Below the pieces are notes generated by a model. That model saw only the letters and a list, made by a program, of their open reading frames with translations, ran no database searches and was not told the DNA's origin. Source: Plazaster borealis (taxonomy: Eukaryota > Echinodermata > Asteroidea > Forcipulatida > Labidiasteridae). Taken from it: a DNA stretch of 64,000 bases. Location: assembly GCA_021014325.1 (NCBI GenBank), contig CM037457.1:5066721-5130720 (forward strand), given 5' to 3'. A program made the position numbers and the translations under genes. Positions 21,901 through 33,900 of this stretch are shown in pieces. Every line of letters starts with the position of its first letter. The first letter of the stretch is position 1.

Positions 21901-24900
21901 ATATGCTGGAAAGATTTTGTTCTTTGAGGACTTGTCTTGCTATTTATTCTACTGCCGTGGAGTAGATTTCGGAATTCGGGAGACTACTTAGTTCTGAAAA
22001 GAACTGTCCTGCTTTTTAACTAATACCTGGGTGGAAGGTAGGAAATCGGCCGGGACTACTACTTTCACTTAGTGGATCAAGGGGACTTCTCGTTATTAAC
22101 TTCACTGCCGCGGAGTGAGTTCTTAATTGGTCTCAACATTTCGACTAGCCTGCCCTAGTTATCATCAAAACCCTTATACAACAAGTCAAGTGATATAATT
22201 TTGATTTGACCCTTTACACTGATGTGTGATTTAAAAATGTACAGTCTACTCGGGTGGGATTTGAACCCACGACCTCCACAATCTAGAGCAGAAGTAAGTT
22301 GGTGAGAGGCCAGTTCAGATCCTGTTATTAGCAGCGGATACCTCAAACAGTAATTGATGCAAAGATTGCATGGGAATGTAATTTTAGTTTCACCCTTACA
22401 CTTGTGTGTAATAAGTACTCTATATTTTGGTGCTTTTCTGAGTCCTGCAGGGAAAAAAATCCATAGGCTACTTGGGTAGGGTTCGATTGCTTGACCTCGG
22501 CATTTCTAGAGTAGATGTCTAAACCCCAATACCACCGAGTGTGCTTGGTGACCAGTTTGAATCTTAAGAAGTAACTATAAATAGTAAACTTGCGGGTACA
22601 ACCATGTGTAAAATCTCTTTTGGAGGAGTGTTGGCTCTGAAAAGAGCAGCTCACCACAACAATGTTCCACATCCAGCCAGCAGCCAACTGCCACGCTTCA
22701 CCGATCAACAACAGCTTGGATACTTCCCGCCCAAATGTGCATCCATCTAGCGCTACTTAAGCTGCATCACCATCAGCAGTCTAGCATTCTCCTGAAGACG
22801 AGCAGAGTATACTGTTTGAAACGTCAATACCACACCGGCTCTTTTCAGAGCCAACACACTCCCACAAAGAGATTTACACATGGTTGTACCCGCAAGTTTA
22901 CTATTTATAGTTACTTCTTATTTTTTTCCACGCCATGCTAAGCTTTAAACAACACTTAGTTTGAATCTTGTAATTGGCAGTGATTACCGCAGGCAACAAG
23001 ATGCCAAGTTGCTGGTGATTTGATGCATCTGCATTTACTGACGGATGACCCGGGTCATCTGGACCCAAGATCACTGGGCAGGCTCGAGAGGCTCGAGAGG
23101 CAGTTATGTCCTCGACTTGATTGATTGACACCAAAAATGAATTTTGTTTTCAATATCCTCAGATACGACTTGAAGAAGAAGAGGCGGAATGTGTGGTAAA
23201 TGGCGCCCTCAATGGCGAGTCGGCTTGTAAGAAGAAGAGGTCGTGTTCGTATCCAGTTGACCTTGACCTTGAGTGGGTCTTGGGGTCAATGCCCAGGAAG
23301 GTGAGAAGCATTGTGGGAATACAAGGGTCACAAGAAATGTTTTGGTGTTTTATTTTAAACTTTCATAATCTCTTGAAAATCTTGAATATTTTCCCTGGAA
23401 GATTGGTAATGGTATGAACTTAATATAATCAGTGAGATTTCAAATTGAAACTTATTCTTTTTGATTCTTGTTCATGCCAACCTCTAGATATTCAACATGG
23501 ACCGTGTCAAGCCCAAACTCAAGCCACTTGAACTGCCGACAAATCTCACGGTCCAAGATGCCGTTAATCGTGTTCTACGTCTGCCGTCTGTCGCCAGCAA
23601 ACGATACCTCACAAACAAGGTCAGCTGATGAGGAAAGATTGATTGGCTAGGAGACATTCCAAGCTCTCATTTACTTCAAAACTATGGCGTAAAATTTACA
23701 AAGATTTAATGACAAATGTTTGCAGTTTTCCCCTAGAAAAAATTCCCAGCTTCAGTCAGAAGAACTATTTCACCTGTTCACTCCGAGGGTCCTTTTTAAA
23801 ATTTAATTTTGTTAAATATTTTTTTGTAATGAGAAGTTGCCTAACATCACAAGGCCGGACGGCCACTTCAAGGTGAGGGCTACACTGGGCTGTTGACCCA
23901 AATCAACTGCCACCAGGGGCACGTTGCCACTTACTCCTGGGGCTGAAACAGGGTAACCCCCTTTACAGTCCGTAAGGATGTAGGCATGGGTATCATCCAC
24001 TAGGAGCCTGGCTGGTAGAGCAGAATGCACTATACTGTCCCAACTTTTTACGAAGCAATTATGGTGTCATGACCGGGATTCGAACCCACACTCTGCTGCT
24101 GAAAACACCAGAGCTTGGGTCCAGTGAACTAGATGGCTCAGCCACGACAGATAATAGCAATGGAGTCCAGGGTGCAAGTATTTTCACAAGAGCACTGAAT
24201 TTATCTCTGGCCGCAGCATTCGCGAACGGACACCAACCCTCAGAAAATTGAGAAACGATTTATCCATGAGTCGTTTCTCAGATTCAAATGTTTTTGGGTG
24301 AAAAAACTATCCAAACCATATTACTTCAAACGGAATCCTTTCTAAAAATAGTTTATACTATCAACAGCTGCAGTGCTTCTCACAAAGTCAAGTTTTGATG
24401 GCCAATCATTTTTGGAGTATTTACCAATCTATGACCCTACCCCCTACCTTTAAGCGCAGCCTATTTATAGACCGTTCTATTGTAACGTTACAGCTCAAGT
24501 TTTTGCCAACCAAGGTTGGAAAACTATGCAAGCCATAAATGCAAAGCAAAAATGGATAGCCACAGGTTGTAACAATGTTACACAAATATTCAAAAATAGT
24601 GTTGAATTTGTTGAAAACAAAGCAACCAATCATGGGATGTATGTTTTTGTATGGAAAGTTTGCAGAATAATGTTGAATTTGGTCACAACATCTGTTAACA
24701 CAATAGAGTGTTTTGCTAACATTCGGCCGTCCATGCCAACCAGCACGGTTTGTTTATCAACAATAGAAAGGTCTATAAAGTGATGCTACCTTTCTACCCA
24801 TACAGGTTGATCGCTCAGTGACTGGTCTGGTAGCCCAGCAGCAGTGTGTCGGCCCCCTCCACACCCCTCTAGCTGATGTAGCGGTCACTTCACTGACTCA

Positions 24901-27900
24901 TTTTGATACCGTTGGCTCGGCTACCTCCATCGGGGAGCAACCGATCAAGGGACTGATAGATCCGGCCTGTGGTGCCAGGATGTCTGTTGCTGAAGCTCTG
25001 ACTAACCTCGTCTTTGCCAGGGTGTCCTCACTGAAGGTAGGTCTTTCAGGCTTCCTTTTAAAGGCACTGAACACGTTTGGAAATTGTCAAAGACCAGTGT
25101 TCTCACTTGGTGTATCCCAACATATGCATAAAATAATAAGCCTGTGAAAACTTGGGCTCAATTGGTCTTCGAAGTTGCAAGAAAATGATGAAAGAAAAAA
25201 CGAGTCTTGTTGTACAAATTTGTGTGCTTTCAGATAGGAATAAAAACTTCTTGCAAGAAGTTTTTATTATTTTAGTGAGAAATTACCTCTTTCTCAAAAA
25301 CTACATTACTTCAGAGGGAGTCGTTTCCTACAATGTTTTATACTATCAACAGCTCTCCGTTGCTTGTTACCATGTAAGTTTTTATGCTAATATTTGTTTT
25401 GAGTTATTACCAAACGTGTACGATACCTTTAAATAATTTTTTTCAAGCCTGCAATTTTTCTTTTTTTGAATTGTATGAGATAATAAACCATAATGGTAAA
25501 TTTGAAATGATTTGGGTTGAACAAAGAAAAATTTATTAGAGCCGGATTTGAACCAACGACCTCCGGATTAATGTGCCGGTGCTCTACCAACTGAGCTATC
25601 TAGCCCCATGTTGGCTGTCTCCCTATTTTGTCGATGTCTTTGTTTCGGGGTGCCAGTCAGAAGCCATACAACCATTAGCTGCCGTATAGCCAGGGATCAC
25701 ACCCAAGTTTACGATACAACCTGGGAAGTGGCAGCAGAGGGATCACCTTTAGGGGATGCGACTTTCTATTTCAAGGGAACCTGACTTTTAATTGATCTCC
25801 TTTTGCCTTTTAAAATGTCTTCACAAAAGATGTGAGTGAATCGTCAAGGGAATAAATACATCCCCTTTTCACGCCTGGAATTTCATCTTTGAGTGGGCGA
25901 GGCCATTTTCATTTTGTGCAAAGGGCATTTCCAGTGCAAATGGGAAGTCTATAGGAAATCTTTGAGGGGCACAAAGGCAGGCATGAGAATCTTCCGGATT
26001 TTTCCGGATTTCCGGATTTTTCACTTCAAAATATGTGGTCTCCGAGTTCAATGTGAATTTGATATAAAATTTGGGGGGTAGGGTGTTGGGGTATGCATTT
26101 ATATTTCCCTAATCTCTCGTCTTTAAATCAGAAATTGTAAATTTACCTTTGTAAAATCATACCGCGGATCGACACACCGTTCGTGAAAAACGGCACGTAA
26201 ACAATAATTGCCGCCCGGCTTCCATGTGCATCGCGTATGCAGCGGGATCAATAGACATGTGTAGACTTCTTTCATTCCTCGCTTCAATCACGGTGCGGTT
26301 TATTCATTGTTTGACCGTAATATGTTTACTGCTGCAGCAAAGGAACATGTGTGGAGACTTTGGGAAGTCTACTGACAACAATGCGCGGTGTATGGATGCG
26401 CGCGCATTGTTAGACTTTTTTACGCACGTGTGTGAGAATCGTCGAGGTCTGCATAAACCATTAAGTCTCACATTTTTTGTGAGCTTTTTGAGATAAGATA
26501 CGCCTAGCATTTTTTATGATTTCATTGTTGTTTTTTGAGTATTTTCCTCCTACTAACTCGACCCATGGAGGTAGGATATGCATGGTTCAACCACTGAGTG
26601 CGGCGCCGACGCTTGGTGACGTTGCCCAATTTCCGGACATTGCCCAAAATCCGGACATGCATTTTTAGCGTTAGATTTTTTCGGGATTTTTTTTCCGGAT
26701 TTTTCATCATCGCCCATTCTCATGCCTGCAAAGGTCAAGACCACGCACGGCCCAGTTACATAAAGTATGTAACCACAAAAACTTGCTAAGCACAGAAAAC
26801 TCTTGCTTAGGAAAAATAGGTTACCAGCCAAAATACCATACAGTTACCATTGCTGTGACTCGGTGTTATTTGCTTTTTCATCTTTTTGCCTGTCGTTTGT
26901 TGTTAACTAGGATGTCAAATGTAGTGGCAACTGGATGTGGCCTGCCAAGCTGCCAGGCGAGGGCGCTGCTCTGTTTGACGCGTGCGCAGCCATGTGTGAT
27001 GCGATGAAGGAGCTGGGGATAGCGATCGATGGTGGGAAGGACTCTCTGAGCATGGCCGCTCGCGTTGGCAAAGAGACGGTCAAAGCACCAGGTGAGAAAT
27101 GTGTCTTAAAGTCGCCATTTATTATTTAGGCAATATTTTTGTAATTTTTTTAGGGCCATTCTTAATGGCTGTCTCTTAAAGGCACTGAACACATTTGCAA
27201 ATTGTCAAAGACCAGTGTTCTCACTTGGTGTATCCCAACATATGCATAAAATAACAAGCCTGTGAAAATTTGGGCTCAATTGGTCATCGAAGTTGCAAGA
27301 AAATGATGAAAGAAAAAACACCCTTGTGGTACAAATTTGTGTGCTTTCAGATATCGGAATAAAAACTTCTTGCAAGAAGTTTTTATTGTTTTAGTGAGAA
27401 ATTACCTCTTTCTCAAAAACTACATTACTTCAGAGGGAGTCGTTTCCTACAATGTTTTATACTATCAACAGCTCTCCGTTGCTTGTTACCAAGTAAGTTT
27501 TTATTCTAATATTTGTTTTGAGTCGTTACCAAACGTGTACGATACCTTTAAACACACATTTAACTATTTATGCATATTGGCAAGAACCAGACTATATATG
27601 AACTTTGAAAGTTAACAGCAGCGTTAATATTAATACTTTGGTTGGTGTTCGACTTTATGCTTTGCATTATTTTGGTTTCATGCGCGTACCAGCTACCTTA
27701 AATTGATACATTGTCTGCACGTTCAGGCATTTCCGTGGTATGTGCGCACATGTGCCAAAATCTTTCCTTGCCAAAAAGCAAAAAAACAATATGCACAAAG
27801 AAAACAGATTTGATAGTTCCTGCACAAGGACAGTGCATACAGAACTTTGACACAACAATTTTGCTTGTTAAGGGGCCATTTATTCGCTAGTTCACAGAGC

Positions 27901-30900
27901 CGGTATTTTATTAGACATGTTATTACAACCCCACGTGACCAGTCTTCAAGCAATCAGAGTGCATAAACTCTCCACTGTGTTTATTACAGAGGTTTCACAA
28001 GTCTACGAATACATATACGGATATGGATACATCAACACTTTGTGTGTTCACGTGACATGTAACCGTGGCGTCCATGTTTTGCATGGACGTTGAAAACGGA
28101 TACAATACATTAAAAAACCAGTAGGAAGGAAATTTCCTGATATTCTTTATTTGGTTGTTATACAGGTGCTCTTGTCATCTCAGCGTATGTTGGTTGCCCA
28201 GACATTAACTCCACCGTCACCCCCGACCTGAAGTGTCCCAATGGCTGTGGTGAGTGGGAAATATCTTAAACGCCATGTCACACGAGGCAATTTACCTGCA
28301 ACCAGTTCCGGGCAATCTCCAAGAAGACAAAACATTCACATTTCAGTTTTCTCGTTATTTTCTTGGGGATAGTGAGTTACTGCTAGAAGAATGTCTCTTG
28401 TGCTGCTAAAGTGTTCCTTGCAGTGCAGTTGGTTGCCTCCAAGTTGCCTGAAAAATTGCCCTGTGTGACGTGGCCTCAAGGTTGCTTTTCCAATGTACCT
28501 AAGGTCATTTTTGCTTATGAATGCATAATGCCCATAGAACCAGAACGTCTCTCTTGATGATCAGAATGCAGTGATCAGGGTGTTTGCGTCGTTGGGCCAC
28601 TTGTCCTTTTCAGAATGTTTCTTTACAGGAACTGCTCTTGGATATTGTTCTTAAAAGAACCATACTATTATTTCCAACATTCTGACTAGCCTGTTCTAGT
28701 CTATACCAGGGGGCAAGACCAGGCTACCTGCCATTGATTCCTCTCTACTTTGATTACTCTGTATCTTTAAAAGTGACTAAATATCAGAATAGTTCTTTAT
28801 AGGAACTGTTCTTTGATATGGTTCTAATAAGAACCATATTGTTAATTTCAACATTTTGACTAGCCTGTTCTAGTCTATATCAGGGGGCAAGACCAGGCCT
28901 TTATATATGCCTTTAATTCTCCTCTACATTGATTACTCTGTATCTTTAAAAGTGACTAAATATCAGAATGGTTCTGTACAGGAACTATTCTCGAATATGG
29001 TTCTTATAAGCACCATATTTAAGAACCTTATTTTGACTAGCCTGCTCTCTTCTTTGTCAGGTTGTAAGAGTAGGCTACCCACCTTTAATTCTTCAGTGTC
29101 TCTTTGTGTGATTCATCAAAATAATGTGTAGCAATAGAAAAGGCATGATCCCCCATGAATGCGAAGGACCTAAGTTTTGGGAGCAGGAACGCACATTTCA
29201 GACAGGTCTTTGATGGACGATATGTGCGCGGTCACAGTTAAGATTGGTCCGTGCATTAAACTTTTGATGGGGCACCAAGACTAGGGGCAACAGAGGCCAT
29301 TTTCTTTATGGACTCTGTTTAATTCCAGGCCTGGAAGTGGTTATTGGATAAGTGTGTCAACTGAACTTTTTGTTTTCGAGTCCATGTGTTCAGATGAAGA
29401 GAATGGAATATTCAGATCTGCCAAACTCGCCCTGATTCTGCAGAAAGTTCCCTGAAAATAAGCCAATCTTTCCATGTTCTGATGAATAAATTAGAAAATC
29501 TCCCTGATTATGGAAACTTTTTCCTTATTTTGTTGAATGTAATTCTAAATACCTCCCTGATAGTTGTACCAAATCTCCCTGATTGCAAATGTTGGCAGCT
29601 CTAGAATATTGATGGTAGTGATTTTGGATGTTTGCATTTTGTTTAGGGAGTGTCTTGTTTGTTGACCTTAGCTGTGGTCACAGACGGCTAGGGGGTTCAG
29701 CCGTGGCTCAGTGCTACAAGCAGCTTGGCGACACGGTGCCGGACATGGATAACCCTAGTATGCTGGCTCAAGCATTCAACATCATGCAAGACCTAATAAC
29801 TGGTAAGTCCAATTTCTCATCAGGGTTTGAATTTCAAGACATTTTTCACTAGCCCACAGCTCTTGTTGCTCAGAAAAAATTACTGGACCAAGAAATATTT
29901 TTAAATGATGATAAACTTTGTTTAATTTAATTTGTTAAATAACAAGCAATAAACCTCAAGGGGAACTGATTGGGTAAATTTTAAATAATTTGAAGTGGAA
30001 CAAAGAAAAATTGACTGAAACGGATTTGAACCTGCGACCTCCGGATTAATGTGCCGGGGCGCTCTACCAACTGAGCTATCTAGCCCTTAGTTGGCAATCT
30101 TCCTATTTTGTCAAGGAAGTCAAGAGGTCGTTGGTTCAAACCTTGCTCTAGTAAATTTCTCTGTTTGTGAATAATTATTCCAAAAGAATTGGACTGCCGA
30201 ACTTGATAAGTTTTGATGTTACTAGCCCAATGCTAAAATCACTGGATCATGAATGTTAATTCTCATAATACTAAAATGGGAACCAGACTATCTTTTAGCC
30301 CTTCGCTTTGTACTTAACCTTGAAGTTATTGATAATTGCTTTTAAATAACTGTGTCCCCCCCCCCTCTACCCAACCCCTTGACATCCTTCAGAGGGTCTG
30401 TTGACGAGCGGCCATGACGTCAGCGATGGTGGACTTATCACTTGCCTATTGGAGATGACCTTTGCAGGGAATTGTGGGATGGAGGTCAATATTGATAACG
30501 ACACCAAAGGTTTGTTTTATACGATTGAGCTTTGCCCTACACCAATCTTTGATAAGCACTCTCTTAACCACTACAAGTTGGATTACACGTTTACACGCAA
30601 AAAACCTTTGGACAGACTTTCCGCAAACGGTTTTTAACGCCTGGAACAACTTCAGATTTTCCTCAATTTTTTAACTGGTGTTTTTATCCACCCGGAATTT
30701 CCAGTGTTTAGCATGTTGAGGTAGGCACCTACCGTGATACACTTCATTTCACCCGTACAACAGGTTCTGGAAAACTTGCCATGTTTAAATTCTTTTCCGG
30801 GGGTTATTTTTAAATACTGATTTTTAAATACTGACATGAAGTGGTTAACTCGAAAAGTAAAAAACATTCTGAAGACCTCATTTAAAATCAGCGTGCTTTG

Positions 30901-33900
30901 GCCAAACTTCCAAAATCTGAGTTCAGAATGCCCCACAGTTTTGAAAAATCCTGGGAGAACCCTGAATATGCAATCCTACCTTGGGTTAAAAATATGTACC
31001 CTTATATGAAAGAATGGTACCACTTTAGTTATGGCAGCATATAGTGTATCTTCTTTGGGCGATGATTGGTGAATAGGACTGTGGATAAAGTAGTTTAGTT
31101 TTTGTTTAAGTTAGTGAGTTATTCTCTCTTTGATAACTTTTAGCGTCAGATTTGGAGATTCTCTTTGCGGAGGAGTTGGGATTAGCTTTGGAGGTGTCGA
31201 CTGAGCATGCCCAGACGGTCTGCCAGAGGTTTACCGGGATGGGTGTGCCGTGCTCCGTGATTGGTCAATCCTGTGGACAGGGTCCGGACTCTATGGTGAG
31301 GATCTAATGTGTACCGGACCAAAGCTAATTGAACATTAAATTTCTAGAATAAGAATAAAGCAGAAATAAAAGGAAAAAATCTTCCAACTGTCAAGTTGGG
31401 ACAAGTTCTATTTGGAGAATAAGGTTGGCTCCGTGGTATGGAGCCCTGCCTTTCACCTCTGTGGACCCTGGTTCGAATCCCACCTCGGAGCCTTGTATCT
31501 AAATTAGCTTTTCAGTCCCCATCTGATTACATGGACTTTCCCTATTCAGGGTTTTCTTCCCACATCTAAAAAACTGAAAATTGTCCTTCATCATCTCCGT
31601 GAGATTCATGCTTTCGTTGGTACCTGCACTGTTGGATCCGCGAAAAAGGTACATTAAATATGCATAACTTCTTTTGCACCAGGTCCGTCTCTCGGTGAAC
31701 GGCACAAACGTCTTGACAGAGAAGATGACCGTCTTGAGGGACATCTGGGAGGAGACAAGTTTCCGTTTGGAGAATTACCAAACCAACCCAGAGTGTGTCG
31801 CTGAAGAGAGAGCAGGACTGTCTAAGCGCGTAGCTCCTCCGTACAAGCTGACCTTTGACCCCAACCAGCACAGAATTGATGAAGGTGAGGCGTTATTTAG
31901 ACACATGGTTTAATGAATTAAGATCACAACAATAGCGTGTCGTGGCCGAGCGATCAAGCGCACTGGACTCAAACTCTGATGTTTCTGATCAGCAGAATGT
32001 CGGTTCAAGCCCTGGGGCAAATTTCATAGAGCTGCTTAAGCAGAAAGTATTGCTTAAACTTTTTCTGCTCAGCAAAAATAAGCAGGATACCAGTCACAAA
32101 TAGTACATGTGACATGGTATTCTGGCTGGTAACCTTATTCTGGTAAGCATAATTTTGTTTTGCTTAGCTGCTTTTTGTAGTTAAGCAGCTTTATGAAATT
32201 TGGGCCCTGGGCCCAATTTCATAGAGCTGCTTAAGCAGAAAATATTGCTTAATGATTTTCTGCTTAGCAGAAATGAGCAGGATACCAGTCACAAATTGTA
32301 CACGTGACGTGGTATTTTGGCTGGTAACACTGTTCTGGTAAGCATAATTTTGTTTTTGCTTAGCAATTTTTTGTAGTTAAGCAGCTTTATGAAATTTGAG
32401 CCCTGGTCTTGACACTTGTGTCCTTAAGCTTCATCCTTCTCATAGGACGTAAAGTTGTAGGTCCTGTGTGTTGTGTAACACATGTAAAAGAACCCAGTTG
32501 CACTTATCGCTAAGAGAAGGGGTTTGTCCTGGTGTTTCTGGCAGTGGCTGCTGAGTGCACCGTAGCATCTTGTAAACCCTTATGAGGTAGACACTTGTAA
32601 TTTTGAGGTAATGACTCAACATATATATTAGTCCGAGAGACGGACCTGTTGAAAAAGAAGTTATGCAAATTGAATGTACCTTTTCGCACATCCAACAGTG
32701 CTGGGCCCAATTTCATAGAGCTGCTTTAAAGGCACTGGACACGTTTGGTGATTGTCAAAGACCAGTGTTCTCACTTGGTGTATCCCAACATATGCATAAA
32801 ATCACAAACCTGTGAAAATTTGGGCTCAATTGGTCATCAAAGTTGCAATAAATTAATGAAAGAAAAAACACCCTTGTTGCACAAATTTTTGTGCTTTCAA
32901 ATGCCTGAGAAAGTTGTGGTTTATTATTTGATACTTGTAATTAACTTTGTGGTAGTGTCGCTATAATGCTATCTGTACCAATTGATCTCCCTGCAAAACA
33001 GAAATCGCCAAGCCAGGCTTCGTCAGCCCCAAGGTCGCCGTGATTCGTGAGGAGGGTAGCAACGGTGATCGTGAGATGGTCGCCTCGTTGATGAACGCCG
33101 GTTTTGAAGTCTGGGATGTCAACATGCAGGACCTTGCCTCAGGGAGGGCCACGCTGGACCAGTTCCGAGGGGTGGTGTTTGTCGGTGGGTTCAGCTATGC
33201 CGATGTGTGTGGCTCCGCCAAAGGTCAGTTATACATAAAAATCATCACATCGATGCACACAACATTTTTGCGTACCAGAATAAGGTTACCAGCTCAAATA
33301 CTATCTCACATGTACCACCTGTGACTGGTATCCTTCTTATTTTTGCTCAGCAGAAATCTGTTAAGCAATATTTTCTGTGTCGTGGCCGAGCGGTTAAGAG
33401 CGCCGGATTCAAGCTCTGGTGTTTGATCAGCAGAGTGTGGGTTCGAATCCCGGTCGTGACACTTGTGTCCTTGAGCAAGACACTTAACCATAAGCTTCTC
33501 TCCACCCAGGGGTAAAATGGGTACCTGTGAGGGCAGAGATGGTTCTTGTGATTGATTTAGCCGAGTAGCGCATTAATGTTGCACAGGCTGTATACTCCCC
33601 AGGGAGCTGAGATGGTTTGAGGAATGATTTAAGGCCCAGTGACCAGGGGTAATAATGTATGTAAAGCGCATTGAGAGTTCTCCCAGAACTGAAATGCGCT
33701 CTATAAGAACGTCATATTATTATTAAGCAGCTCTATGAAATTGGCCCAGATGGGCAAGGCCTGGTACCATTTTGCCATACACATTCATTCAGAATTAAGT
33801 CCCGTAACTTCGAAAAACAGGGTCGAATCTGGGGGGAAAATCCACAAGACCAAAGGGCTTGATGATCAAAATGTTTACTGGACCAGAATTCTTCTCACAA

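Noticed and set aside
33376..33462. A functional tRNA-Leu (CAA) gene
   Set aside because: It is the head of a SINE: a conserved body and (ATT)n tail follow, and at least nine further copies lie in the window.
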